Part shown: in pieces, positions 33,950 through 42,351 of the stretch | How the letters are laid out: every line of letters starts with the position of its first letter | How positions within the stretch are numbered: position 1 is the stretch's first letter | Notes under the pieces: model-generated | The model's database searches: none | Seen by the model: the letters and a program-made list of their open reading frames with translations, nothing else | What the model was told of the DNA's origin: nothing | Position numbers and translations under genes: made by a program | Assembly: GCF_029223525.1 (NCBI RefSeq) | Contig: NZ_JARHTQ010000006.1 | Coordinates: 186,001-250,000, forward strand | Direction of reading: 5' to 3' | DNA: 64,000 bases | From: Streptantibioticus ferralitis | GTDB taxonomy: Bacteria; Actinomycetota; Actinomycetes; Streptomycetales; Streptomycetaceae

Positions 33950-34720
33950 GTGTCCGGAGACGACGACGCGCTCTATGTGCTGACTGCCGTGATGCTGACG
34001 CCGGCGCGGTTCCCCGGCGTGCTCGGCGACGACTACCCGGCGGCCTGCGCGGCACTGGACCTGCGGCCGGTCGCCAGAGGGTACGGCCTGATCCTCGGCC
34101 AGGACGGCAAAGGCGCGCGGTGGACCGTCGCCACCCGCGACACCGCGCTGGTCGCGCTGGCCATCGCCACCTGGGACTGCGGCCTGCCGTACGACCTGTC
34201 GCCCAGTGAACGGGACATCGTCGCCTCCCTGCCCGGCTGGCCGCTGGCGCTGGCCGTCTCGGCACCCGGTCTGGCCGAGCCGCACGACCCCTCGGAGGAG
34301 GAAGGCGGCCGACCGCCACTCGTACCGCCGGACACCGAGCGGTGGGGTCCCGCGCAACGCCGCCTCGGCGCCGACGAGATCGCGCTGCAGTGGCGGACCT
34401 GGCGGGCGCAGGTGGACGACGCCAAGGACTTCGCCGCGCCCGGCGCGGGCCGCCACCCCGCGGTACGCCGGGTACTCGCGGAGGCCAAGGCGTACACGGA
34501 CGATCCGCCGCCGCCCGGACGCATCCGGTCGTCCTTCGCGGAGGGCGGAGCGCGGGCGCTGCGCGCGGACGGACCGGGGTGGAGCATCGTCGCCAGGACC
34601 GACGACATCGCCTTCGTGCTGCTGGACGAGGAGCCGGGCGAGGTGCTGCCGGTGGGGCGCGGGCCCGAACTGCCGTCGCTGCTTGAGGCGTTGGACAAGC
34701 TGGCGGTGCGGCTCGACTGA
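33950..34720 (+). CDS. Hypothetical protein, unrecognised family
   Basis: A 256-residue acidic protein starting at a GTG with GGAGG-type sequence nearby (CCGGAGGTTTCG). No signal peptide, TM segment or known domain is apparent. Visible features: a conserved-looking N-terminus (ALYVLTAVMLTPARFPGVLGDDYPAACAALDL), DGKGARWTVATRDTALVALAIATWDC, a linker rich in Pro/Glu, and a C-terminal segment IVARTDDIAFVLLDEEPGEVLPVGRG. The codon pattern is strongly coding. It stands alone between two convergent genes; no role can be inferred. Confidence 0.7.
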   Translation: MSGDDDALYVLTAVMLTPARFPGVLGDDYPAACAALDLRPVARGYGLILGQDGKGARWTVATRDTALVALAIATWDCGLPYDLSPSERDIVASLPGWPLALAVSAPGLAEPHDPSEEEGGRPPLVPPDTERWGPAQRRLGADEIALQWRTWRAQVDDAKDFAAPGAGRHPAVRRVLAEAKAYTDDPPPPGRIRSSFAEGGARALRADGPGWSIVARTDDIAFVLLDEEPGEVLPVGRGPELPSLLEALDKLAVRLD

Positions 34721-34833
34721 GGGGTTGAGTGTTTCCGGGGACCAGCAGGTCGTTGCGGAATGCGCCGCTCGTGGCGCGGCGGTCGTGATCGCGGCCTTGC
34801 CACCAGCGCCGATGGATATCGGCAGTTCGTCAA

Positions 34834-34867
34834 TGGCCGGCCAGGGCCACGGAACCCCGGCCGGCCA
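34834..34867. terminator. Hairpin between convergent genes
   Basis: TGGCCGGCC and GGCCGGCCA form a 9-bp perfect stem with a 16-nt loop, placed between the hypothetical gene ending at 34720 and the VOC gene ending at 34873. Confidence 0.45.
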
Positions 34868-34872
34868 CTACC

Positions 34873-35276
34873 TCAGGACGCCGTCGGCTGCTGGTGGCTG
34901 CCATAGGGGCGGGTGATGATCTCCATGCCATGGCCTGCCGGATCCATGAAGTACAGGCCTCGGCCGCCGTGGTGGCGGTTGATCTCGCCCGGCTGCTTCA
35001 TGTGAGGGTCGGCGTAGTAGCTGATCCCGGCCTGCTGGATCCGGGCGAAGGCCGCATCGAACTCCTCGTCGGCGACGAGGAAGGCGTAGTGCTGCATGAC
35101 GATCGACCCCACCCCGGGATGGCAGCGAAGTCCAGGGTGACCCCGTTGCCGGTGGCGACGGGAATGAACGGGCCCCACTCGGCCCCGACCTCAAGGCCAA
35201 GGATGTGCGCCAGGAACTCGGCGGACTCCCGGTTGTCCCGGGCGTGGACGATGGTGTGATTCAACTCGACTGACAT
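34873..35276 (-). pseudogene. Frameshifted VOC/glyoxalase-family protein
   Basis: The start (MSVELNHTIVHARDNRESAE, then FLAHILGLEVGAEWGPFIPV) and end (IVMQHYAFLVADEEFDAAFARIQ, then HGGRGLYFMDPAGHGMEIITRPYG) of one VOC protein lie in two different frames. The break is near 35106-35118, in the C/G run CCCCACCCCGGG. Joined, they give about 134 residues, the normal size. Metal-ligand positions of the family (His at the start, Glu near the end) are present. Either a recent -1 (or +2) frameshift or a sequencing error in the homopolymer-like stretch. ATG at 35276. Confidence 0.75.
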
Positions 35277-35726
35277 GTGTGGAATGCCTCCGTAAGGCAA
35301 TCTCACGGGCACCTCCATGCCTCACCCAGCCGGTGACCGACACGCGATGCCGTACCACGAGCCTAACGGGCCGCTCCAGCGGCACGGGGTGGCCGGCGGG
35401 GGCAGCCGAGGCCACTCAGACGGCCAGCAGGGAGCGACGAGGGGCAGCCCCAACTTCCGTGCGCATGTTTATGGCTGACGAAGAATCACTCCAGGGGACG
35501 TGGATCAGCCGTGCCCGCAAGCCGCATTGATGTCCGAATCGACCCAGACTCATGGCGAGTTGATGTGGAGTCAGCGATTCGCCTTACCGTCAGGTTGCGC
35601 GCCTGACACCAGGTCAACACCGGTTCTGCACACGTTCGTCACGTTGCGAGCTTGTCAGGTAAACGTCAAGTGAATCCTGGCGCCAGACACTTTTACGCCA
35701 CCCATACGTCGCATCACACTGACCGC
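35277..35726. other. 450-bp gap without a recognisable gene
   Basis: This stretch lies between the divergent VOC pseudogene and the secreted RNase gene. A GTG-initiated frame at 35511-35606 reads 31 codons (ASRIDVRIDPDSWRVDVES), with a vaguely ribbon-helix-helix look, but it is too short to call. The promoter of the RNase gene must lie near its 3' end; no clear operator was found. Confidence 0.4.
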
Positions 35727-36161
35727 ATGCGAATGCCTCTACGCGCGTTGCTCTCCCGCGGTTCCGCGATGATCCTCGCCGGAACGATCATTCTCGGCCC
35801 CACCACCGTGCTGGCCGGACCCGCGCAGGCGGCAACCGCCGCGCCCGCCGTGTCGGCCGCGGCGGTTCAGCCCTTCGACGTCGGGACCGTGTGCCAGTCC
35901 GCCCTGCCCAGCCAGGCCGACGACACCCTCAACCTGATCGCCCAGGGTGGGCCGTACCCGTTCTCCAAGGACGGGGAGGTCTTCGACAACCGCGAGGGCG
36001 TCCTGCCCTCGGAGTCCTACGGCTACTACCACGCCTACACCGTCATCACCCCCGGTGCGAGCACCCGTGGCGCCCGCCGCATCGTCACCGGTGACGACGG
36101 CAGCGACTACTACACCGCCGACCACTACGCCTCGTTCAGCCAGATCGACTCCAGCTGCTGA
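35727..36161 (+). CDS. Secreted guanyl-specific ribonuclease, RNase Sa family, with substituted catalytic Glu
   Basis: A 144-residue preprotein. The signal peptide ends near AGPAQA (about residue 35). The mature domain DVGTVCQSALPSQADDTLNLI...FSQIDSSC follows RNase Sa of Streptomyces aureofaciens almost position for position. Guanine-binding Glu (RNase Sa E41) is E90, Arg65 and Arg69 are R114 and R118, catalytic His85 is H133, and the disulfide pair is C56-C144. The general-base Glu54 position is Ala103 (YYHAYTVITPG, codon GCC at 36033-36035; RNase Sa has YYHEYTV). Activity should be greatly lowered. No barstar-like inhibitor gene is adjacent. An upstream in-frame start (35652) lacks support. 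Confidence 0.9.
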   Translation: MRMPLRALLSRGSAMILAGTIILGPTTVLAGPAQAATAAPAVSAAAVQPFDVGTVCQSALPSQADDTLNLIAQGGPYPFSKDGEVFDNREGVLPSESYGYYHAYTVITPGASTRGARRIVTGDDGSDYYTADHYASFSQIDSSC

Positions 36162-36186
36162 TCGTCGCTCTCCCCCCACATCCGAC

Positions 36187-36225
36187 GAGTCCGTCGGCCT
36201 GAAGCGCTGTCAGGCCGACGGACTC
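36187..36225 (+). terminator. Strong hairpin after the RNase gene
   Basis: A perfect 16-bp stem (left arm starts GAGTCCGTCGGCC at 36187, right arm ends at 36225) with a 7-nt loop, followed by ATTCATTT. Located 25 nt after the RNase stop codon. Confidence 0.8.
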
Positions 36226-36233
36226 ATTCATTT

Positions 36234-36274
36234 CGCGGGGCGGGGGCGCTCCCCGGCGGCGCCCCCGCCCCGCG
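36234..36274. terminator. Second strong hairpin, probably for the convergent tautomerase gene
   Basis: A perfect 16-bp GC-only stem (left arm 36234-36249, right arm 36259-36274) with a 9-nt loop, placed 13 bp beyond the tautomerase stop. With the hairpin at 36187 it insulates the two convergent genes. Confidence 0.7.
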
Positions 36275-36287
36275 ACAGGCGCGGACC

Positions 36288-36470
36288 TCACTTGTCGGCG
36301 GTGAGCTTCCCGCCCGAGCCCCAGCTGTCGGCCGGGGTCTCCTGGATCCAGACGGACACGGTGTCGGCCGGGATCTGGTAGGCGTCGACGAACGCGTCGG
36401 TGATCCGGCGGACCAGGTCACGCTTGAGCTCGACGCTGCGGGGACCCTGCTGGACGATGACGTTGGGCAT
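36288..36470 (-). CDS. 4-oxalocrotonate tautomerase-family small protein
   Basis: A 60-residue protein beginning MPNVIVQQGPRSVELKRDLV. After Met removal Pro1 would be the catalytic base, as in 4-OT enzymes. RITDAFVDAYQIPADTVSVWIQETPADSWGSGGK matches the family's beta-alpha-beta pattern and oligomer interface. AAGGAG precedes the ATG by about 7 nt. It probably acts on an enol/keto substrate, but the exact reaction is unknown. It lies downstream of, and in the same direction as, the LysR gene. Confidence 0.88.
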   Translation of the reverse strand: MPNVIVQQGPRSVELKRDLVRRITDAFVDAYQIPADTVSVWIQETPADSWGSGGKLTADK

Positions 36471-36632
36471 GGCGCACTCCTTCAACTCCCCGGCGGCTCC
36501 CGGCGGTTCCGGGCCGCTCACCGGCATGCCCCCAGTCCATCGCGGCGCCGGACGCGCACCAAGACGCATCCGGAACTCGCTGCGATCAGCGCATGTGATG
36601 GCGCACTCCGGCGCCCCGCGCAACGCGGGAGG

Positions 36633-37553
36633 TCACGCCCCGGCGGGGAAAGGCCGCCCTTCGTGCCGGGTACGCGCCTGGGCGCACGCGTCAAGCAGCG
36701 CCTCCGCATGGCGCGTTGGCCGGACCCGGTGCAGTGCGAGCCCCATCGTGATGGTGAGCCCCGGCGCGCGGAACGGTACGAAGGCCACCCTCGGCGCCCG
36801 CAACTGGGCCGCGTGCGCGGCGTACACAACGGTCCACATCGGCGTACCGGAACCGATCGCGGCCAGGGTGTCCTGCAGTGCGGTGCTGGGCGGCCCCGGC
36901 ACCGGTTCGAAACCGGCGTCGCGGCAGGCGGACCGGACGAGGTCCACCAGCGGCGGGTTGTTCCAGCGCGGGGTGAGCCGCAACGGCAGCGCGGCCAGCT
37001 CGTCCATCGGCAGTTCCGCGCGGGCGGCGAGAGGGTGGGCCGCCGGAAGCACCGCGACGAGCGGCTCCTGCCAGACCGGGACGATCCGCAGCCGCTCGTC
37101 CTCCTCCTGCTCCCCGCGGACGAACGCGGCGTCCAGTCCGCCCTCCGCGACCTGCTCCAGGCGGTCCCTGGTGGGCGTGTAGCGCAGCTCGACACCGGCC
37201 TGCGGGACCAGTTGGGAGAAGGCGGTGAGCACGTCGTCCAGCCGCTCCCCCATGCCCGTGCTGGTGCCGATCCGCACACTGTGCTCCTGTACCGCCGCGT
37301 GCTCCGCCACGGCGGCGCGGGCCCGTGCCACCGCCGCCAGCACCGCCCGTGCCTCCGGCAGCAGCCGGGTGCCCGCCGGGGTGAGCCGTACGTGCCGGGG
37401 CGAGCGGTCGAAGAGTTCGACGCCGACTTCTCGCTCCAGGCGGCGGATCAGCTGGCTGACCGCGGGCTGGCCGATGTGCAGCCGTTCCGCCGCCCGGCCG
37501 AAGTGCATCTCCTCGGCGACGGCGGTGAAGTACTGGAGCTGGCGGATTTCCAC
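36633..37553 (-). CDS. LysR-family transcriptional regulator
   Basis: A 306-residue LTTR starting at a GTG (VEIRQLQYFTAVAEEMHFGRAAERL) with AAGGA upstream. The HTH HIGQPAVSQLIRRLEREVGVELFDRS is textbook; the effector domain (about 90-300) includes VRIGTSTGMGERL and a periplasmic-binding-type fold ending LTITMGLALHRVRPT. It resembles BenM/CatM-type regulators of aromatic degradation, though the effector cannot be read. The divergent neighbour is the Nudix gene, and the tautomerase gene lies downstream. Confidence 0.9.
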   Translation of the reverse strand: MEIRQLQYFTAVAEEMHFGRAAERLHIGQPAVSQLIRRLEREVGVELFDRSPRHVRLTPAGTRLLPEARAVLAAVARARAAVAEHAAVQEHSVRIGTSTGMGERLDDVLTAFSQLVPQAGVELRYTPTRDRLEQVAEGGLDAAFVRGEQEEDERLRIVPVWQEPLVAVLPAAHPLAARAELPMDELAALPLRLTPRWNNPPLVDLVRSACRDAGFEPVPGPPSTALQDTLAAIGSGTPMWTVVYAAHAAQLRAPRVAFVPFRAPGLTITMGLALHRVRPTRHAEALLDACAQARTRHEGRPFPAGA

Positions 37554-37673
37554 GGTCGGTTCCTTCGTTGGCGGCGGGTGACGCTCGCATGTCAGCGTGG
37601 GCATGGTGGCCGCCACCGACCGTATGCGCGTGGATGGGCCGCCCGCTCGGGGCCGTTCTGCTTGGATGGCGTT

Positions 37674-38222
37674 ATGGCTGTTGAGGGACGCTCGGCGGAC
37701 GAGCTGTTGGACATCGTGGACGAGAACGACCGCGTGACGGGCCAGGCGCCACGCGGTGAGGCGTACCGGAAGCGGCTGCGGCACCGTTGTGTCTTCGTCA
37801 TGGCCCGCGATCCCGAGGGGCGGATCTTCGTCCATCGCCGCACGCCGAACAAGCTTGTCTTTCCGTCCTGTTACGACATGTTCGTCGGCGGAGTGGTCGG
37901 CGCGGGCGAGAGCTACGACGAGGCGGCGCTGCGTGAGGCCGAGGAGGAACTCGGCGTCCACGGGCTGCCGCAGCCGTCGCCGGTGCTGCAGTTCCTCTAC
38001 GAGACCCCCGAGCACACCTGGTGGTCGAGGGTCTACGAGGTGGAGTGTGCCCTACCGGTGCACCCACAGGCCGAGGAGGTCGCCTGGCACACCTTCCTCA
38101 CCGAGGACGAGCTGAAGCGCAGGCTTCCGGAGTGGGAGTGGGTACCGGACGGCCTGGAGGCCTACCTTCAGCTCCAGGCCGTCCGCAGCGGAGAGGGCGC
38201 GGTGGGCGGCAGCGCCGACTGA
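37674..38222 (+). CDS. Nudix hydrolase (YfcD/Idi-like subgroup)
   Basis: A 182-residue protein with a full Nudix box, GGVVGAGESYDEAALREAEEELGV (about residues 75-98), matching GX5EX7REUXEEXGU. The N-terminus DELLDIVDENDRVTGQAPRGEAYRKRLRHRCVFVM and PNKLVFPSCYDMFVGG place it in the YfcD/IDI-like branch. Substrate unknown (nucleoside diphosphate derivative inferred). It converges on the Ni/Co permease gene with a 5-bp gap. Confidence 0.9.
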   Translation: MAVEGRSADELLDIVDENDRVTGQAPRGEAYRKRLRHRCVFVMARDPEGRIFVHRRTPNKLVFPSCYDMFVGGVVGAGESYDEAALREAEEELGVHGLPQPSPVLQFLYETPEHTWWSRVYEVECALPVHPQAEEVAWHTFLTEDELKRRLPEWEWVPDGLEAYLQLQAVRSGEGAVGGSAD

Positions 38223-38227
38223 CCGCG

Positions 38228-39352
38228 CTACCGAGCGGGTTCCTCGGCGGCGCGCATCCCGTGCTCCCACTTCTCCTCGACGCGGGCGAACTTCCACACC
38301 GCGAGCGCCACGGCCCAGGTGACGACGAACAACCCGACGATCCAGAAGCCCACGGTGTTGAGGTCGATCGAGCCCACCGAGTCCCAGAAGGGGCCGGTCA
38401 GTGAGAGCTTGTCACCGATCAGCCCCAGCAGTTCGATACCGCCGATGATCAGCGCCACCGCGATCGACAGTCCGGTGATGGTGAGGTTGTAGTAGACCTT
38501 GCGCACCGGTTTGGAGAACGCCCAGCCGTACGCGAAGTTCATGAACGAGCCGTCGATCGTGTCCAGCAGCGACATCCCGGCGGCGAACAGCACCGGCAGG
38601 CAGATGATCGCGTACCAGGGCAGCCCGGAGGCGACCGAGCCCGCGGCCATCACGAGCAGGCTGACTTCGGTGACGGTGTCGAAGCCGAGGCCGAACAGGA
38701 AGCCGATCGGGTACATGTGCCAGGGCTTGCGGACCGCCTGGGTGGTCCGGCCGAGGATGCGGTTCATGAAGCCGCGCTTGTTGAGTTGCTCCTCCAGCGC
38801 TGCCTCGTCGTACTCGCCGCGCCGCATGCTGCGGAACACCTTGACCAGGCCGACGAGTACCACCAGGTTGATCGCGGCGATCAGCACCAGGAAGAAGCCC
38901 GAGACCAGCGTGCCGATCAGGCCGCCGACGTTGTGCAGTTGGGAGTTGTCGTCGGCCAGGCCGGTACCGACCGCCCTGATACCCAGCGCGAGCAGGAAGG
39001 TCAGTCCGAGGACCACGGAGGAGTGGCCGAGCGAGAACCAGAATCCCACCGACAGCGGCCGCTGCCCGTCGGCCATCAGCTTGCGGGTGGTGTTGTCGAT
39101 GGCCGCGATGTGGTCGGCGTCGAAGGCGTGCCGCATGCCCAGGGTGTACGCGGTCAGCCCGGTGCCCAGGCCGAAGGCGCCGGTGCCGAGCTTGTAGTGC
39201 TCGGGGACCACGAGGGCGAGGATGCCGAAGCCGACGATGTGCAGCAGCAGGATGAACCCCGCCATGCCGCCGAGCCGCGCCCACTCGGCGCGCGTCAGGG
39301 ACTGACGTATTCGGCTCAGGGCCGGGGCAGGCTGAAGGCCGGTTGTCGCCAT
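38228..39352 (-). CDS. NiCoT-family nickel/cobalt permease (HoxN/NixA)
   Basis: A 374-residue membrane protein with about eight TM segments. The signature RHAFDADHIAAIDNTTR (H-x4-DH) in TM2 is diagnostic of NiCoT nickel/cobalt permeases; GFWFSLGHSSVV and LGFDTVTEVSLL are the second and third conserved segments. It imports Ni2+ and/or Co2+ for metalloenzymes such as urease or Ni-SOD. No B12 riboswitch was seen in the 152-bp upstream gap. Start ATG 39352 follows GGGGG-type sequence. Confidence 0.92.
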   Translation of the reverse strand: MATTGLQPAPALSRIRQSLTRAEWARLGGMAGFILLLHIVGFGILALVVPEHYKLGTGAFGLGTGLTAYTLGMRHAFDADHIAAIDNTTRKLMADGQRPLSVGFWFSLGHSSVVLGLTFLLALGIRAVGTGLADDNSQLHNVGGLIGTLVSGFFLVLIAAINLVVLVGLVKVFRSMRRGEYDEAALEEQLNKRGFMNRILGRTTQAVRKPWHMYPIGFLFGLGFDTVTEVSLLVMAAGSVASGLPWYAIICLPVLFAAGMSLLDTIDGSFMNFAYGWAFSKPVRKVYYNLTITGLSIAVALIIGGIELLGLIGDKLSLTGPFWDSVGSIDLNTVGFWIVGLFVVTWAVALAVWKFARVEEKWEHGMRAAEEPAR

Positions 39353-39504
39353 GGTCGGGTCCCCCTGGACGTCGGTGCGGACGGTGTGCGAGCGCGGTTC
39401 CTGCGCAGCTCAGCTGCCATCAGGACGCCGTGGACATTGAATCGCTGCTGCACATTACCCGCAATAACAAGTCACAGGCGGCACGGGGGCGCGCCGGAGC
39501 ACTG

Positions 39505-40221
39505 TCAGGGCGCGAGGATCTCCAGTTCACGCAGTGCGCCGACGCAGATCTCCCGCATCAACCGCTCCGCGCCCTCGGCGTCCCGGGCCCTTACCGCCTC
39601 GGCGACCCGGACGTGCAGCGTGACCGCCGCCGGATCAGGGGCGTTGAACATCACATGGTGCTCGGTACGGCCGGCGAGCACCTCGGCCACCACATCACCG
39701 AGGCGGGCGAACATCTCGTTGCCCGAAGCTTCCAGCACCACCCGGTGGAACGCCACGTCATGGACCAGATACTCCTGCAGGTCCCCGGCCCGGCCGGCGG
39801 CCGCCATCTCGGCGGCCAGGGCGGTGAGGCTTCCGCACTGGCCGGGGGTGGCGGCCGCTGCGGCCAGCCCGGCGGCGACCGGCTCGACGGCGGTACGGAG
39901 CATGGTCAGCGAGCGCAGTTGGCGGGGGCGGTCGGGGCCCGCCAGCCGCCAGCGGATGACGGCCGGGTCGAAGACGTTCCACTCCTCGGTGCGGCGCACG
40001 GTGATGCCGACCCGGCGCCGGGTCTCGACCAGGTGCATCGCCTCCAGGACCCGGACGGCCTCACGGATGACGGTCCGTGAGACGCCGTAGTGCTGCTCCA
40101 ACTCGTCGATGCGCAGCACGGTGCCGGGCGGGTGCTCACCCGAGGCGATGGCCGGGCCGAGTTCGGCCAGTACACGGGCGTGCAGACCGCCCTCGCCCTG
40201 GCGGGCTTCCTGCTGAGGCAT
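39505..40221 (-). CDS. gntR: GntR-family (FadR subfamily) regulator of gluconate genes
   Basis: A 238-residue protein. The N-terminal winged helix (VLRIDELEQHYGVSRTVIREAVRVLEAMHLVETRRRVGITV) is followed by an all-helical FCD domain (about 90-230) whose metal-binding His/Asp pattern is visible in DLQEYLVHDVAFHRVVLEASGN and LHVRVAEAVRARDA. Being divergent from gluconokinase and gluconate permease genes, it is the likely repressor responding to gluconate or gluconate-6-phosphate. ATG start. Confidence 0.9.
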   Translation of the reverse strand: MPQQEARQGEGGLHARVLAELGPAIASGEHPPGTVLRIDELEQHYGVSRTVIREAVRVLEAMHLVETRRRVGITVRRTEEWNVFDPAVIRWRLAGPDRPRQLRSLTMLRTAVEPVAAGLAAAAATPGQCGSLTALAAEMAAAGRAGDLQEYLVHDVAFHRVVLEASGNEMFARLGDVVAEVLAGRTEHHVMFNAPDPAAVTLHVRVAEAVRARDAEGAERLMREICVGALRELEILAP

Positions 40222-40253
40222 GAGGGACAGCCTATGCCGTCATCACTCTCGTA

Positions 40254-40267
40254 TGACTTTTATGTCA
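40254..40267 (+). promoter_or_regulatory. Operator candidate TGACTTTTATGTCA between gntR and gntK
   Basis: Inverted arms TGAC/GTCA separated by six bases in a locally AT-rich part of the 117-bp divergent gap. The position suits repression of both genes by the GntR-type regulator. Confidence 0.5.
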
Positions 40268-40338
40268 CAGGCTCTTGAATAAGTAGTACCTATGGCGTTT
40301 ATTGAACGGCGTCATTCAGAGGAAGAGGTCTCACGCGG

Positions 40339-40833
40339 ATGTCACACATGGTCGTCGTCATGGGCGTGTCCGGTTCGGGCAAGTCCACAGTGGGCGGACT
40401 GCTCGCCGAACGGCTCGGTGTCCCCTACGCCGAGGCGGATGACTTCCACCCGCCCGCCAACATCGCCAAGATGTCGGCCGGGCAACCGTTGGACGATGCC
40501 GACCGGGAGCCCTGGCTGGACGCCATCGCCGCCTGGATCGAGGAGCGGGCCGGACAGGGTGGCGTCGTCAGTTGCTCGGCGCTCAGGCGGCGCTACCGCG
40601 ACCGGCTCCGGGACGCCGCTCCCGACCTCTTCTTCCTCCATCTCGATGGCCCGCCCGAGTTGATCGCCTCGCGTCTCGCGGCGCGCATGGAGCACTTCAT
40701 GCCCGCCGGGCTGCTGCGCTCACAGCTCGATGCACTCGAACCGCTGGAGCCGGACGAGGCCGGTGCCGTGATCCCGATCGAAGGCGGCCCGGCCCAGATC
40801 ACCGACCGGGCGTTCGCAGCCCTGCCCGATTAG
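40339..40833 (+). CDS. gntK: Gluconokinase
   Basis: A 164-residue P-loop kinase. Walker A is GVSGSGKST; YAEADDFHPPANIAKMSAGQPLDD is the gluconate-kinase substrate segment; VVSCSALRRRYRDRLRD and the lid FLHLDGPPELIASRLAARMEHFMPAGLLRSQLDALE complete the fold. It phosphorylates D-gluconate to 6-phosphogluconate with ATP, feeding the pentose phosphate pathway. The neighbours (GntR divergent, permease 40 bp downstream) support the role. Confidence 0.95.
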   Translation: MSHMVVVMGVSGSGKSTVGGLLAERLGVPYAEADDFHPPANIAKMSAGQPLDDADREPWLDAIAAWIEERAGQGGVVSCSALRRRYRDRLRDAAPDLFFLHLDGPPELIASRLAARMEHFMPAGLLRSQLDALEPLEPDEAGAVIPIEGGPAQITDRAFAALPD

Positions 40834-40872
40834 CACCGCCCCTCCCCCGTCCCCCCGTTCTACGGAGTTCTC

Positions 40873-42273
40873 ATGCCCGCACTCAGCGTCGAGCTGCTGG
40901 CCGCGACCCCGGCCCCACCGCCGATCACCAGCGCCGGTGACACCCAGCTCGGTATCGCCGCGCTGGTCGGCATCGCGGCCATCGTGCTGCTGATCACCCG
41001 CTGGAAGATGCATGCCTTCCTCGCCCTGACCATTGGTTCAGGCGTGCTCGGCGCGGTCGCGGGAGCGCCGCTGGCGAAGGTGATCACCAGCTTCACCACC
41101 GGTCTCGGTGCGACGGTCGCGAGCACCGGTGTACTGATCGCGCTGGGCGCGATACTGGGCAAGCTGCTGGCCGACTCCGGCGGCGCCGACCAGATCGTCG
41201 ACACGATCCTGGCCAGGACCAGCGAGCGGCGCCTGCCATGGGCGATGACCCTGATCGCGGCGCTCATCGGACTGCCGTTGTTCTTCGAGGTCGGGATCGT
41301 GCTGCTGATCCCCGTGGTGCTGCTGGTCGCCCGACGGGGCAACCAGTCGCTGATGCGGGTGGGCATTCCGGCGCTGGCCGGTCTGTCGGTCATGCACGGT
41401 CTGGTGCCACCGCACCCCGGGCCGCTGGCCGCCGTCGCCGCGATCCACGCGAACCTCGGCACGACGCTGGCGCTCGGCGTTCTGGTGGCCGTGCCGACGG
41501 TGATCATCGCCGGTCCGCTCTTCGGGCGGGTCGCGGACCGCTGGGTGAAGGCCGTTCCGCCGGAGAACCTCACGCCCGCCCGGGCCTCCGACGACCTGGA
41601 GCGGCGGCCGGGCTTCGTGCCGACCGTGTGCACCATGCTGCTGCCGGTGGTGCTGATGCTCGCCAAGGCGCTCGTCGACGTCCTGGTGAAGAACCAGAGC
41701 AGCCTGGTCTACCGGGTCTTCGACGTGATCGGCACGCCCTTGGTCGCGCTGCTGGCCGCGGTGATGCTGGGGATGTTCACGCTGGCGCGCCCGGCCGGGT
41801 TCAGCAAGGAGCGGATCTCGGCGACGGTGGAGCGGTCGCTCGGCCCGATCGCGGGCATCATCCTGATCGTCGGCGCGGGCGGCGGTTTCAAGCAGGTGCT
41901 GGTCGATTCCGGCATCGGCCAGATGATCCTCAACTGGTCGCACGGGTGGCATATTTCACCGCTGCTGCTGGCCTGGCTGATCGCGGTCCTGATCCGGGTC
42001 GCCACGGGCTCGGCGACGGTCGCCACCATTTCGGCGGCCGGACTGGTCGCACCGCTGGCCGCGGGCATGTCCGGCACCCACACGGCGCTGCTGGTCCTTG
42101 CCGTGGGCGCCGGTTCGCTGTTCTTCTCACACGTCAACGACGCCGGGTTCTGGCTGGTCAAGGAGTACTTCGGGATGGACGTCCCGCAGACCCTGAAGTC
42201 CTGGTCCACGATGGAGACGGTTATCTCCGTGGTCGCCCTCGGCTTCGTGCTGGCGCTGTCCGTGGTGTTGTAG
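40873..42273 (+). CDS. gntP: Gluconate:H+ symporter, GntP family
   Basis: A 466-residue permease with about 12 TM segments. TKVITSF-like segments, LADSGGADQIVDTIL and GLVPPHPGPLAAVAAI in the first half, and GSATVATISAAGLVAPL and SHVNDAGFWLVKEYFGMDVPQTLKSWSTMETVISVV in the second, are GntP-family hallmarks. It imports gluconate for the upstream kinase. It is cotranscribed with gntK and ends before a clear hairpin at 42306. Confidence 0.94.
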   Translation: MPALSVELLAATPAPPPITSAGDTQLGIAALVGIAAIVLLITRWKMHAFLALTIGSGVLGAVAGAPLAKVITSFTTGLGATVASTGVLIALGAILGKLLADSGGADQIVDTILARTSERRLPWAMTLIAALIGLPLFFEVGIVLLIPVVLLVARRGNQSLMRVGIPALAGLSVMHGLVPPHPGPLAAVAAIHANLGTTLALGVLVAVPTVIIAGPLFGRVADRWVKAVPPENLTPARASDDLERRPGFVPTVCTMLLPVVLMLAKALVDVLVKNQSSLVYRVFDVIGTPLVALLAAVMLGMFTLARPAGFSKERISATVERSLGPIAGIILIVGAGGGFKQVLVDSGIGQMILNWSHGWHISPLLLAWLIAVLIRVATGSATVATISAAGLVAPLAAGMSGTHTALLVLAVGAGSLFFSHVNDAGFWLVKEYFGMDVPQTLKSWSTMETVISVVALGFVLALSVVL

Positions 42274-42305
42274 CGCGGCAGCGCCCCGCACGGGACCGGT
42301 ACGAC

Positions 42306-42335
42306 GGGCCGCCCCCTGAGCGCAGGGGGTGGCCC
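42306..42335. terminator. Hairpin between gntP and the convergent glucarate dehydratase gene
   Basis: GGGCCGCCCCCTG and CAGGGGGTGGCCC form a 13-bp stem with one imperfect pair and a 4-nt loop. Placed in the 78-bp convergent gap, it probably serves both directions. Confidence 0.7.
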
Positions 42336-42351
42336 CTCGCGTTGGCCGCGG

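Noticed and set aside
35511-35606. A 31-codon frame (ASRIDVRIDPDSWRVDVES) in the gap before the RNase gene
   Set aside because: Too short, no good ribosome-binding site, and the ribbon-helix-helix look is not specific.
39380-39480. Possible nickel-responsive (Nur) site upstream of the NiCoT gene (TTGC and TGCAG half-sites on the minus strand)
   Set aside because: Half-sites are spaced by 8 bp and do not match the recalled TTGCA-N5-TGCAA form.
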